NCBI GenBank assembly: GCA_031283505.1
Contig: JAITBO010000405.1
Span: 1 to 10,993, forward strand
DNA: 10,993 nucleotides
DNA from: Treponema sp.
GTDB taxonomy: Bacteria > Spirochaetota > Spirochaetia > Treponematales > Breznakiellaceae
Reading direction: 5' to 3'
The first letter of the stretch is position 1. Every line of letters begins with the position of its first letter. Positions 1 to 7,797 of this stretch are shown here, piece after piece. The notes under the pieces are model-generated. The model made no database searches, was not told the DNA's origin, and worked only from the letters and a program-made list of their open reading frames with translations. A program made the position numbers and the translations under genes.

Positions 1-1014
1 AGTGACACGGTAACCCAGCCTACGGAAGAAATGCGCAGGGCCATGGCTCAGGCGGAAGTAGGGGATGACGTATACGGGGATGATCCCACAGTAAACAAGC
101 TGGAAGCCCTGGGCGCGGAACTGCTGGGCAAGGAGGCCGCTCTTTTCGTGCCATCCGGGACTTTTGGGAACCAGCTTGCCCTTTTTAGCTGGTGCGAACG
201 GGGAACCGAGGTCGTCCTGGGTGAGGAATGTCACATCATCCAGCATGAAGCGGGAGCGGCGGCTGTCATCGCCGGGGTGCAGATCCGGCCCGTTGCCGCG
301 CCTATGGGGGTTTTGCAGCCGGAAGCTCTCCGCGCCCGGCTGCGGAAACGGGACCTTCATGCCCCGCCCACGTCCCTCATCTGCCTGGAAAACGCCCATT
401 CCCTGGGACGCGCCGTGTCTCTGGCAGACATGGACACAGTCCGCCGCATCGCCGATGAATGGGGTCTGCCCGTACATTTGGACGGCGCCCGTATCTTCAA
501 CGCCGCCGCAGCCCTGGGGGTGAAAGCCCGGGAAATCGCCTCCCGCGCCGACTCGGTAATGTTCTGCCTGTCCAAGGGGCTTTGTGCGCCTGTGGGGTCC
601 CTCCTGGCGGGGCCTAAAAGTTTTGTGGATGCGGCCCGTTTCAAGCGGAAGATCATGGGCGGCGGTATGCGCCAAGCGGGGATACTCGCCGCGGCGGGGA
701 TCATAGCCCTGACCAATCAGACGGTGCGCCTTACGGAGGATCACAGGCGGGCAAAGGAACTGGCCCGGGGCCTGGCCGGAATTCCCGGCGTAGAGATATG
801 CCCGGAAGAAACGGACATTAATATGGTATTCTTTGCCTTCCCCCCGGCCCGAAAGACATCCGAAGCGGAGCGAATCGCCGGGATATTCAGGGATCACGGA
901 ATAATCATCAATGCCCCGGACGAAGGGATATTCAGGTTTGTTACTCACTATTGGATAGGGGATAAGGAACTGGAAACTATACTGGCAGCCTCCCGGAAAG
1001 CTTTTCAGGCATGA
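1..1014 (+). CDS. ltaE: Low-specificity L-threonine aldolase (5' end outside window)
   Basis: PLP-dependent aldolase that cleaves L-threonine/allo-threonine to glycine and acetaldehyde in the cytoplasm. The reading frame is open from base 1, where it reads SDTVTQPTEEM; this is the conserved family N-terminus (usually preceded by a few residues ending in LR), so only about 4-6 codons are missing and the ATG at 31 is internal. Seen in the protein, numbering from base 1: the GDDVYGDDPTVN segment, the HLDGAR motif with the PLP-ring aspartate D161, and FCLSKGL with the Schiff-base lysine K192. The visible length of 337 residues fits the family (about 335-350). The stop TGA overlaps the ATG of the next gene (ATGA), so the two are probably translated in a coupled way. 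Family assignment is firm; substrate stereospecificity cannot be read from sequence. Confidence 0.93.
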   Translation, partial: SDTVTQPTEEMRRAMAQAEVGDDVYGDDPTVNKLEALGAELLGKEAALFVPSGTFGNQLALFSWCERGTEVVLGEECHIIQHEAGAAAVIAGVQIRPVAAPMGVLQPEALRARLRKRDLHAPPTSLICLENAHSLGRAVSLADMDTVRRIADEWGLPVHLDGARIFNAAAALGVKAREIASRADSVMFCLSKGLCAPVGSLLAGPKSFVDAARFKRKIMGGGMRQAGILAAAGIIALTNQTVRLTEDHRRAKELARGLAGIPGVEICPEETDINMVFFAFPPARKTSEAERIAGIFRDHGIIINAPDEGIFRFVTHYWIGDKELETILAASRKAFQA

Positions 1015-2129
1015 CCCATCTTGAAGCCCGGCGGGAACGGGTATACGACTGCATGGCCCAGGAAGGGATCGCCATGCTTATATTTGAAGACACCGAAGGA
1101 CGGCGGGATCCTGCAATACGCTGGCTTACCGGTCAGCCGGGAGACGCCCTGCTCTTCCTCACGGCGATCCAACAGGCCGTTCTGGTTCCCTGGGACATCA
1201 ATATAGCAAAAATCTACGCCGATGCGGACTTCATCATTCCCTACACCGAATTTGGCCGCCAAAGCATACAAGCCATCCGAGGTGCGGCGGAATTCTTCAA
1301 GGTTCCCTATGGTTCCCGCATTGAAATACCCATGGACACTTCTTACCATAGGTTCCTTCAATTTGTGGAACAGATTACGGATTTTGACGTGCTATGCCGG
1401 AGCGGGGGAGTGCATGAGGCGATCCGGGAACTGCGAACCATCAAGGACGAAGAAGAAATCCGTATCTACCGGCAGGCTTCGAAAATCACGAACGAGATCA
1501 TCGATCTTCTGGAAGACATGATACGGTCCGAAAAACTCAAGACCGAAACCGACGTAGCGCTTTTCATCGAGGCCGAAGCCCGCAGGCGGGGATGCGAAGG
1601 CACGGGCTTTGAGACCCTGGCCGCAGGTCCGCAACGGAGTTTCGGCATCCACGCCTTTCCCGCTTACACGAACGCCGCCTTTGCCGGTCCGGGTCTCTCT
1701 ATCCTGGACTTCGGACTGCGCTGCCAGGGCTACACCACGGACGTAACCCTTACCTTTGTCCGGAAACCCCTGACCAAACAGCAGGAAAAGCTCCTTTCCC
1801 TTACCGAGCGGGCCTACAAGCTGGCCCTTTCCATGACAGCCGACGGCATAAGAACGCAGGAAGTGGCGGCGGCGGTGGACGCCTTGTTCGGCAAATCCAG
1901 AAAAGCCATGCCCCATGCTTTGGGCCACGGCATAGGCCTGGAAGCCCACGAAGCGCCTTACCTGCGCAACCGGCCCGACAACCTTTGCAAACTCCAGGCC
2001 GGTATGATCTTCACCCTGGAACCGGGGCTTTACGACCCCGCCCACGGCGGTTGCCGCTTGGAAAACGACATCCTCCTTACCGGTTCCGGCGTCGAAGTGC
2101 TGACCCAGGCAAGGATCATCAGATTGTAG
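1011..2129 (+). CDS. M24 family metallopeptidase (Xaa-Pro dipeptidase/aminopeptidase type)
   Basis: 372-residue creatinase/prolidase-fold peptidase expected to remove or split Xaa-Pro units with two bound metal ions, in the cytoplasm. Residues 1-135 form a creatinase-like N-terminal domain; the catalytic pita-bread domain runs from about 145 to 370. The five metal ligands are in the expected order: D233 (ILDFG), D244 (YTTDVT), H306 (GHGIGL), E337 (TLEPGL) and E351 (RLEND), with the usual helper histidine H313 (AHEAP). All ligands are present, so it should be active. The ATG overlaps the threonine aldolase stop by 4 bases; only a weak purine stretch lies upstream, consistent with translational coupling. 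The 3' end overlaps the convergent gene at 2119 by 11 bases. Prolidase versus aminopeptidase P cannot be separated here, and some M24 members act on non-peptide substrates. Confidence 0.9.
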   Translation: MTHLEARRERVYDCMAQEGIAMLIFEDTEGRRDPAIRWLTGQPGDALLFLTAIQQAVLVPWDINIAKIYADADFIIPYTEFGRQSIQAIRGAAEFFKVPYGSRIEIPMDTSYHRFLQFVEQITDFDVLCRSGGVHEAIRELRTIKDEEEIRIYRQASKITNEIIDLLEDMIRSEKLKTETDVALFIEAEARRRGCEGTGFETLAAGPQRSFGIHAFPAYTNAAFAGPGLSILDFGLRCQGYTTDVTLTFVRKPLTKQQEKLLSLTERAYKLALSMTADGIRTQEVAAAVDALFGKSRKAMPHALGHGIGLEAHEAPYLRNRPDNLCKLQAGMIFTLEPGLYDPAHGGCRLENDILLTGSGVEVLTQARIIRL

Positions 2130-2559
2130 AAAGGGCCCGGACGATTTCCTGGGCTTTTTGATCGGTTTCCATGACCAGTTCCTCGCTTTTATCCCCGTAA
2201 CGGATCGTAAGCCTGGGCGAATGGGGGAGGAATATCTTCTTCAACCAGGATTTTTCCACCTTGAGTTCCACCGACGCCAACTGATCCCTGGGGATAAAGA
2301 TGGTCCTCTCCCTGGGAGCCTCGCTCCCTGAGGAAAGCCGGGACAGGGCCTGTATCCAGCCTTCATGAGGAAAGTGGTGGAAACGGAAGCCCCCCGATGT
2401 GGCAATGAGGAGGCCCCAGAGGGGCAGGTCGAATTCCTCCCAGCCGGAAAGGTACTGGCCCAGAGTGTAGGCGAGTATCTTTTCGCCGCATTTTTCTTCG
2501 TATTCTTTCCAGAAACGGGCCGGATCTGTTTCCTGTTTTTTTTCAAAGAGTCCGAACAT
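2119..2559 (-). CDS. Conserved-looking hypothetical protein, 146 aa
   Basis: I do not recognise a family. The protein is soluble, with no signal peptide or membrane segment. The N-terminal third (1-40) is charged and helical with KK and EE clusters. The region 50-100 is rich in aromatic residues (WGLL, FRFHHF, WIQAL). Residues 88-145 alternate strands (TIFIPRDQLASVELKVE, RLTIRYGDKSEELVME) and end in a helix, a pattern that could be a small PH-like beta-barrel; that is only a guess from the strand pattern. It starts 4 bases after the DUF1667 stop, with GGA as a ribosome-site core 7 bases before the ATG, so it is the last gene of the glp-type operon. Its stop lies inside the 3' end of the M24 gene, tail to tail. 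Placement suggests an accessory role, but nothing in the sequence ties it to electron transfer. Confidence 0.8.
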   Translation of the reverse strand: MFGLFEKKQETDPARFWKEYEEKCGEKILAYTLGQYLSGWEEFDLPLWGLLIATSGGFRFHHFPHEGWIQALSRLSSGSEAPRERTIFIPRDQLASVELKVEKSWLKKIFLPHSPRLTIRYGDKSEELVMETDQKAQEIVRALSTI

Positions 2560-2563
2560 AACG

Positions 2564-2929
2564 TTATCCTATCTCCCGGACGGCAACGACATCGAGTCCG
2601 GTTCCCCGCCAATCGGAAATAACGGCATCCCCGGACTTAAGCGGCAGGGCGGCGCGGATTTTGTAGATGTCCACGAGAAGTTCGGGGATATTTTCCCTGG
2701 GACAGGGGACGGAGCTTTTCACCGGGACACGCCTAAGCCCCCCTTCTCCTGCCCCGGACCCGCCGGCTATGCCGCAGGTAGCGGTAACCACCCGCTTGGG
2801 AGAACGTATCTCCTCCAGGGCGTAAACCGCGCCCCTGGGACAGCGGTTCCCGGAAACCGGCAGTTCCGGTTCTTCCCCCACGGTGAGGGTACAGCCGATG
2901 GGACACACAATGCAGGTAAGGGTTCTCAT
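2564..2929 (-). CDS. DUF1667 (COG3862-type) cysteine-rich small protein
   Basis: 121-residue protein matching the DUF1667 family, which travels with GlpA-like dehydrogenases and FAD/NAD oxidoreductases. Seen: CIVCPIGC (C6, C9, C13), then GNRCPRG (C30), a four-cysteine set resembling the iron-sulfur pocket of molybdopterin oxidoreductases, followed by PKRVVTAT, a Gly-rich insert (56-64), PVKSS and a C-terminal GTGLDVVA stretch. Two further cysteines, C52 and C76, are present. An Fe-S electron-transfer role is inferred, not shown. A TTG three bases further upstream (2932) is in frame, but the strong AGGAG at 2936-2940 is 6 bases from the ATG at 2929 and only 3 from the TTG, so I choose the ATG. 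The gap to the upstream gene is 10 bases and the upstream stop is next to this ribosome site. Confidence 0.87.
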   Translation of the reverse strand: MRTLTCIVCPIGCTLTVGEEPELPVSGNRCPRGAVYALEEIRSPKRVVTATCGIAGGSGAGEGGLRRVPVKSSVPCPRENIPELLVDIYKIRAALPLKSGDAVISDWRGTGLDVVAVREIG

Positions 2930-2939
2930 CAATATCTCC

Positions 2940-4253
2940 TTATAGTATCGAAAATTCCAGGAACGAATCCGGGCCCAGGGAAACGCCTTCCAGATTCTTG
3001 GGACCCAGGCTCAGGTTAATCATTTCCGAGGGCTGGACATGGTTCTTCTTAACGCTCCGTATGACCCGGTTATCGGCCCTGATTTCCAAAACCGCATCGT
3101 TTTTGACGATAAGGGAACGGAGGTATAGCTTGTTTTCGGCCCTGGGGTTGAGTTTTCCGGGATTCACATACCGGACATTGGAACCCGCCCTGGTGCGGAC
3201 CTGAAGGGCAGGCCGTTCTCCCTTTAGCCACGCCGCAGCGTACCGCCCGGCCCGGCGGCTTTCCTCGGTCACCCAGTCCACAAGGTCATGGACGTGGAGA
3301 ACGTTGCCGCAGGCGAAGACCCCCTCCACGCTGGTCATAAGGGAAGAGTCCACAAGGGGGCCTCCGGTGGTTCCGTTGAGCTGTATTCCTGTGTCTTTGG
3401 AGAGTTCGTTTTCCGGTACCAGACCCACGGACAGGAGTACCGTATCGCAGTCTATGCGGAACCGCTTCTCCGGAACCAGGGCCCCGTTTTCCATGGGGGT
3501 AACCTCCACCCCTTCCACCCGGTCATTGCCGTATATGTTGGTGGTCTGGGATGAAAGGTAGAGGGGAATATCGAAGTCCCGGAGGCACTGGACGATGTTC
3601 CGGGTAAGCCCCGAAGGATAAGGCATGATCTCCACCACCGCCTTTACCGAACAACCCGCCCATCTCATGCGCCGGGCCATGATGAGCCCTATATCCCCGG
3701 ACCCGATGACCACCACGTTCCTGCCGGGAATGTACCCTTCGATGTTCACCAGGCGCTGGGCCAGACCGGCGGTGTAGACCCCCGCGGGCCGTGAACCGGG
3801 GATGCGCACGTTGCCCCGGTTCCGTTCGCGGCAGCCCATGGCCAGAACTACCGCCCTGACAAGAATACGCTGAACGCCCCGGTCCGGAGACACGCAGAAA
3901 AGCTCTTTGTACCCCCCTGGAACGGCAGTTTGGGCAAGCTCCGGCCCTTCCGTCTGGAAACTCCCGGCGTTGAAGGAGGTCACCGTGGTGTTGAGGAACA
4001 CGGAGATGCGGGACCCCGAAGCTTCCGCCTGAACCTGCCGCATCAGCCGCTCCGCGAATTCCGGCCCTGTAAGCTCCTCCCCGAATTCGTGGAGGCCGAA
4101 GCCGTTATGTATACACTGCATCAGGATGCCCCCCAGATGGTCCTCCCGGTCTATGAGAGCGGTGGAAAATCCGGCGGCGTCAAGTTCCAATGCGGCGGCC
4201 ATGCCGGCTGCGCCCCCGCCTATGACCGCCGCGTCAAAGATCAGTTCTTTCAT
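2940..4253 (-). CDS. FAD/NAD(P)-dependent oxidoreductase (GlpA-associated)
   Basis: 437-residue two-dinucleotide-binding flavoprotein, predicted to shuttle electrons between the partner FAD dehydrogenase and a nicotinamide or iron-sulfur carrier. Seen: the N-terminal FAD Rossmann motif G12-x-G14-x-x-G17 ending at E36 (residues 10-42), CIHNGFGLHE (47-56), a VLAMGCRER segment (136-144), the NAD(P) Rossmann motif G184-x-G186-x-x-G189 (179-195), and the C-terminal FAD motif VFACGNVLHVHD (312-323). There is no thioredoxin-reductase-type CxxC pair, so it is not a disulfide reductase. Residues 360-437 form an extra C-terminal beta-rich region. The ATG overlaps the stop of the upstream gene by 4 bases, and GGAGG sits 7 bases before it. 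The family also includes subunits of opine/sarcosine oxidases and HcnB-like proteins; the neighbours favour the glycerol-3-phosphate-type complex. Confidence 0.88.
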   Translation of the reverse strand: MKELIFDAAVIGGGAAGMAAALELDAAGFSTALIDREDHLGGILMQCIHNGFGLHEFGEELTGPEFAERLMRQVQAEASGSRISVFLNTTVTSFNAGSFQTEGPELAQTAVPGGYKELFCVSPDRGVQRILVRAVVLAMGCRERNRGNVRIPGSRPAGVYTAGLAQRLVNIEGYIPGRNVVVIGSGDIGLIMARRMRWAGCSVKAVVEIMPYPSGLTRNIVQCLRDFDIPLYLSSQTTNIYGNDRVEGVEVTPMENGALVPEKRFRIDCDTVLLSVGLVPENELSKDTGIQLNGTTGGPLVDSSLMTSVEGVFACGNVLHVHDLVDWVTEESRRAGRYAAAWLKGERPALQVRTRAGSNVRYVNPGKLNPRAENKLYLRSLIVKNDAVLEIRADNRVIRSVKKNHVQPSEMINLSLGPKNLEGVSLGPDSFLEFSIL

Positions 4254-5719
4254 AGTTCCGCCTCCAGGACCCTGCTTGCGCCGCCGTGTTTGGTAATCTC
4301 GTCAAAGGAAAGCCCAGTCTCCCTCATGATGATCTTGATGATGCGGTAGGTACAGAACCCTCCCTGGCAGCGGCCCATCTGGGACCGGGTAAAGTATTTG
4401 ATCCCGTCCAGGGTGTAATGTCCCAGACGTATGGCCTGGACGATTTCCGCCTCGCTCACCTTTTCGCACCGGCACACCATGTTGCCCCATGCCGGGTCTT
4501 TGGCGATAAGCGCGTCCAGTTCAAAAGGCGAAAGCTCCCGCGCCTTGGGCCGGTCTTCCACAAAGGGGTCCCAGCCGGGCTTCTCAGTCAAGGAAAGGCC
4601 CATACTTTTTAGGATGTCCTTTACATATTCCCCGATAGCCGGTGAAGCCGTAAGCCCCGGCGACTGAATCCCTGCTACCTGCACAAAGGCCGGCGCCTTT
4701 TTGGAAGCTTCGATGTAGAAGTCTTCTTCCAGGCAGGGCCGCAGCCCGGCGAAATTGGTGATCACATCGTTGCGGCTTAGGGAGGGGATCATCTTCTTCC
4801 CTGAATCCAGAATCTGTTCCAGCCGCTCGGCGGTCGTGGCAAAATTGGCCTTGTCCTCCACCGCGTCCGCCGTAGGACCCACCAGGACCGTCCCTTCCAC
4901 CGTAGGGATCACCAGCATACCCTTGGAAACCGAAGTAGGCACCGGGAAAACTACCCGGTCGGGCCGGGCTTTGGTAAGCCGGTCCATGAGGAAATACTCT
5001 CCCTTTCGGGCCTTGATCGTGTACTCCTCGGCCCCAAACAGCCGGGAAACCTCATCGGCAAACAAACCCGCCGCGTTTACCACATACCGGGCTCGTACCT
5101 CCCTGCCGTCCGCAGCCTCCACGACCCAGGCCCCGCCCTCCCGCCGGGCGGCGTTTACCTTAAAATCCGTGTACAGGCGGACCCCGTTTTTCATGGCCGA
5201 CTCCACCAGGGCGAACACGAAGCGGTAGGGTTCCACGATGCCGCCCCCCGGCGCATAGAGGCCGCCTGCAACGTCCGGCGACAGCTTGGGCTCCAGATCC
5301 AGGATACGTTCCCGGGAACAGAGTTCAATGCCGATGACCCCGTTTTCCACCCCCTGCATATAGAGGTACTCCACCGCCTTCATTTCGTCCTCGTGCAGGG
5401 CCGCCACGATGACGCCGCAGCGCTTGAAGGGGAAATCCAGTTCCCGGCGGAGCTGGTCGAACATGAGGTTTCCCCGAATTTCAAGCCGCGCTTTGAGGTA
5501 TTTCTTGTTGTGATGAAAACCGCCATGGATTATCCCCGAATTCGCCTTGGAAGTTCCAAAAGAAACGTCCGCCCCTTTTTCCAGAATGGCGGCATTGATC
5601 GTATACGCCGAAAGCCGCCGGGCAATATTCGCCCCCGACACCCCGCAGCCGATGATCACTACATCATAATCCCCCGCCCGATCAGGCGGAGAGTTCCGAT
5701 TAGGAAGAACTGTTGTCAT
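4250..5719 (-). CDS. glpA: FAD-dependent glycerol-3-phosphate dehydrogenase-like protein with BFD-like [2Fe-2S] domain
   Basis: 489-residue DAO-fold flavoenzyme of the GlpA/LhgO group, expected to oxidise sn-glycerol 3-phosphate to dihydroxyacetone phosphate. Seen: the FAD motif G24-x-G26-x-x-G29 within YDVVIIGCGVSGA, the SFGTSKANSGIIHGG segment (53-67), a VVNAAGLFAD segment (213-222), TNFAGLRP (321-328), and a C-terminal BFD-like cluster site C416-x-C418 with C451-x4-C456. The fused cluster domain favours anaerobic GlpA over L-2-hydroxyglutarate oxidase, but the latter cannot be excluded because no glpK or glpF is in view. It is first in a four-gene operon and overlaps the next gene by 4 bases. 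The start is the first ATG; it has an unusual leader-free layout (no Shine-Dalgarno, -10 box 7 bases upstream) and leaves a 16-residue polar extension before YDVV. No better in-frame start was found. Confidence 0.87.
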   Translation of the reverse strand: MTTVLPNRNSPPDRAGDYDVVIIGCGVSGANIARRLSAYTINAAILEKGADVSFGTSKANSGIIHGGFHHNKKYLKARLEIRGNLMFDQLRRELDFPFKRCGVIVAALHEDEMKAVEYLYMQGVENGVIGIELCSRERILDLEPKLSPDVAGGLYAPGGGIVEPYRFVFALVESAMKNGVRLYTDFKVNAARREGGAWVVEAADGREVRARYVVNAAGLFADEVSRLFGAEEYTIKARKGEYFLMDRLTKARPDRVVFPVPTSVSKGMLVIPTVEGTVLVGPTADAVEDKANFATTAERLEQILDSGKKMIPSLSRNDVITNFAGLRPCLEEDFYIEASKKAPAFVQVAGIQSPGLTASPAIGEYVKDILKSMGLSLTEKPGWDPFVEDRPKARELSPFELDALIAKDPAWGNMVCRCEKVSEAEIVQAIRLGHYTLDGIKYFTRSQMGRCQGGFCTYRIIKIIMRETGLSFDEITKHGGASRVLEAEL

Positions 5720-5726
5720 GCCGTTT

Positions 5727-5735
5727 AGTATAACA
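5727..5735 (-). promoter_or_regulatory. Extended -10 promoter for the glpA-type operon
   Basis: On the minus strand the sequence reads TGT followed by TATACT (5 of 6 to the sigma-70 -10 consensus), giving a TGn extended -10. The hexamer ends 7 bases before the ATG of the dehydrogenase gene. No good -35 lies at 16-18 bases; TGTGTT at 5750-5755 is the best at 17 and is poor, which extended -10 promoters tolerate. Transcription would begin at or next to the A of the ATG. Confidence 0.5.
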
Positions 5736-5880
5736 GATAACGCCGAACAAACACAGCCTTGCGGCGGCCTTTTACAGGGCAGCCAAGGATAACAGCGGCT
5801 CTGGCGCCTTATGTGGACATGGTTGCCTAATCAAGGGGGGATCAGCCGAAACATCCGGCGGCGTTCTCTTACGGAAGGTT
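5736..5880. other. Intergenic region between the two leftward operons
   Basis: About 145 bases between the stop of the SNF2-associated gene and the glpA-type promoter. I looked for a terminator for the upstream operon and found none that convinces: there is only a 3-bp GCC/GGC stem with a GCAA loop (5756-5765) and a 4-bp GCCG/CGGC pair near 5840-5860, neither followed by a real T-run on the minus strand. Read-through from the SNF2 operon into the glp-type operon is therefore possible. No ORF, repeat or RNA gene is recognised. Confidence 0.5.
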
Positions 5881-7797
5881 CTAATCCCTATTGAACATCA
5901 CTATTCCGTGGGCGTTCAACTGGGCTTGAAATTTTTTCAGGTTTTTTTCCGGGACCACGATGAATCCCCCTTCGGCACGGTAAATAAGCGCCCTTAGTTC
6001 AGGGTCTTCCAGCAGTTCTTCCGCAATACTCCGGTCGGCGGGAAGCTGGTATAACAGCATACCGGTAAGAGGATAATCAAACAGTCCGGCGCGGTTCAGG
6101 GTTCTTTCAAAAAGGGTAAGCCAGTGGGGGGCGGGGTCTGGATCAATCAGGGCTTTGAATTTGATTATCCGCTCCTCCAGGTGTTTTTTCTCCGTACATC
6201 CCGCAATAAACGAATCCGGGCTGATACGCCACCGGTTCGAGCCCAGCTTGCGGCCTATTTTATCCAGGTATATGGTCCGCTCCAGGGAATTCCCTTGAAC
6301 GGTTACCAGGAACAGGTCTTTATCCGCTATGGCCTGGTATTCCGATACGGTACGTGCAGGGCGTTTTTCTGTCAGACCCAGGCACCACTTGCCGAATTCG
6401 GTTGCCCGGAAGGTTTTTAGGGAATCGTAGGGAGAAATGGGGCGGCTTTTATTATTCAGTGTCCGCGTCCAGGGCGGTATTGCCTGGGATATTTCCAGTA
6501 CGCCCAGGGCGGCGAAAAGATAACAGTAGGCCTTAAACAGCGGCGCTGTTAAAAGGTAGTATTCCAGAACGCCTCTGATGGAAAATTCATCATAGCCGCG
6601 TTTATAGGTTAGTCCTCCCGCATTTATTTCATCGGCCCGGAATTTCAAATACCGCTCCGCGTCATTATAATAAAAAGTAAATGGCTGCAAGGACCGGTAG
6701 ATTGTCTGGGTTATTTTATCGGCGTCAAAGGTCCTGCCGTCTTTGGCGCAGGACATAAGAATATCCCGAAAGCTCCTGCGGGAAGACGGTAGTTCACCTT
6801 CGTATCGAAGATAAGAGTTGGCGCTTTTGCTGATATGATCAAAAAGTACATTGTACTCCAATGAATGCCGGTCAGGGGGATTTATATAGTCTTTATATTG
6901 AGAATGGTCATCCAGGAACGCTGTTATCAGGGCTTTTACTTCGCTCTGGCCGTCCGCAGGCCGCACAATGGAAAAATTCCTCATTGCCAGAATAAACCGG
7001 GCCGTTAAATCGGCGCTGTCCGGAACCAGGTCCTGGTCCTTACCGCCGGCAGGCCGTCCCCCGGTTTTTCGATCTCCGGCCTCCGGGGGGCCGGGAATAT
7101 CAAAGGGCTTAAAGGCGGAAGACCTTCGCAGTTCCTCCGCCTCCTTTTTCTTGAAACCCCGGATGGTCCTGTAGGGAATATCCGGCGGCTGTATATCACT
7201 GAAAAAATCCGTAAGGGCGTCGTAAAGCAGCGGCAGGGAATCGGCAATTTCGGCGCTGTTGTCCCAGACAGGACCCGTACTTTCGTTACAAACACAGTCT
7301 TCCGGATTCAGGCCGAATGGGATGAGTACCCATGTAGTCAAAATTTTTCGTAACACATAAGGAAGCATTATTATGGGCTGTCCGTTTTGATCATAGATGG
7401 GTATATTCAGCCCGGTTTCTTTATGAAAAGTCCATTTCCTCTGCCATGAATACCCGGACGCCTCCTGAATCAGGGATATGCCGAATTCTTCTTCCAGCTT
7501 TTTTACCGGGACAAATCCGTCAAAGGCCAGCCGGTACAATATTTTTTGTGTTAAATCAGGAAAACCGAAAAACCATTCCCTAAAGTCCTGCTCGTTGTCA
7601 AAGGCCATGGCCGCCGCCAAAACCTTTGCGGTTTCTTTTTTATCCAGGCCGCTTATCTTTGCCTTGGGAAAAAACGCATGGAGTCTTTTTAACTCTTCAA
7701 CCGTAAGTTTATAAAGGCTCTGCAAAATATCTTTAATCCGATCTTTTTTGGAAGGCAGATTCGGCATGGTATACGTTTTGATTTCTGTGTTTTTCAT
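5881..7797 (-). CDS. SNF2-partner protein, XPB/Ssl2-like helicase-associated domain, 638 aa
   Basis: Not an ATPase: there is no Walker A or DExx box. Residues 20-65 (LTVEELKRLHAFFP, ISGLDKKETAKVL) resemble a SAP/Rho-N helical DNA- or RNA-binding unit, and 78-110 look like a winged-helix stretch. A Gly/Pro-rich linker covers about 230-262. From about 405 to 635 the order of elements parallels the Helicase_C_3 (XPB/Ssl2-associated) proteins: a winged-helix part ending TEFGKWCLGL (466-474), the strand LFLVTVQGN, the segment NRWRISPDSF with a following helical EERI repeat (521-543), then a barrel-like end with ELLEDPEL (594-601) and FIVVPEKNL (612-620). This is fold-pattern recognition by eye. 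The start is the ATG at 7797, which shares one base with the SNF2 stop (TAATG) and has GGGAGG 6 bases upstream; the frame is open further upstream, but that part runs antisense-like inside the SNF2 coding end. It probably works with the SNF2 ATPase. Confidence 0.82.
   Translation of the reverse strand: MKNTEIKTYTMPNLPSKKDRIKDILQSLYKLTVEELKRLHAFFPKAKISGLDKKETAKVLAAAMAFDNEQDFREWFFGFPDLTQKILYRLAFDGFVPVKKLEEEFGISLIQEASGYSWQRKWTFHKETGLNIPIYDQNGQPIIMLPYVLRKILTTWVLIPFGLNPEDCVCNESTGPVWDNSAEIADSLPLLYDALTDFFSDIQPPDIPYRTIRGFKKKEAEELRRSSAFKPFDIPGPPEAGDRKTGGRPAGGKDQDLVPDSADLTARFILAMRNFSIVRPADGQSEVKALITAFLDDHSQYKDYINPPDRHSLEYNVLFDHISKSANSYLRYEGELPSSRRSFRDILMSCAKDGRTFDADKITQTIYRSLQPFTFYYNDAERYLKFRADEINAGGLTYKRGYDEFSIRGVLEYYLLTAPLFKAYCYLFAALGVLEISQAIPPWTRTLNNKSRPISPYDSLKTFRATEFGKWCLGLTEKRPARTVSEYQAIADKDLFLVTVQGNSLERTIYLDKIGRKLGSNRWRISPDSFIAGCTEKKHLEERIIKFKALIDPDPAPHWLTLFERTLNRAGLFDYPLTGMLLYQLPADRSIAEELLEDPELRALIYRAEGGFIVVPEKNLKKFQAQLNAHGIVMFNRD

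Noticed and set aside
1392..2045. 217-codon minus-strand frame opposite the M24 gene
   Set aside because: Antisense shadow; the plus-strand frame holds all five metal ligands of the M24 family.
2930..2932. TTG start for the DUF1667 gene
   Set aside because: It is only 3 bases from the AGGAG site, whereas the ATG at 2929 is 6 bases away.
4250..5719. L-2-hydroxyglutarate oxidase as the primary call
   Set aside because: The C-terminal BFD-like cysteine set and the oxidoreductase plus DUF1667 neighbours match the anaerobic GlpA type better; kept as an alternative.
5756..5765. Possible terminator hairpin (GCC, GCAA loop, GGC) after the SNF2 operon
   Set aside because: The stem has only three base pairs and is followed by a mixed T/G stretch rather than a T-run.
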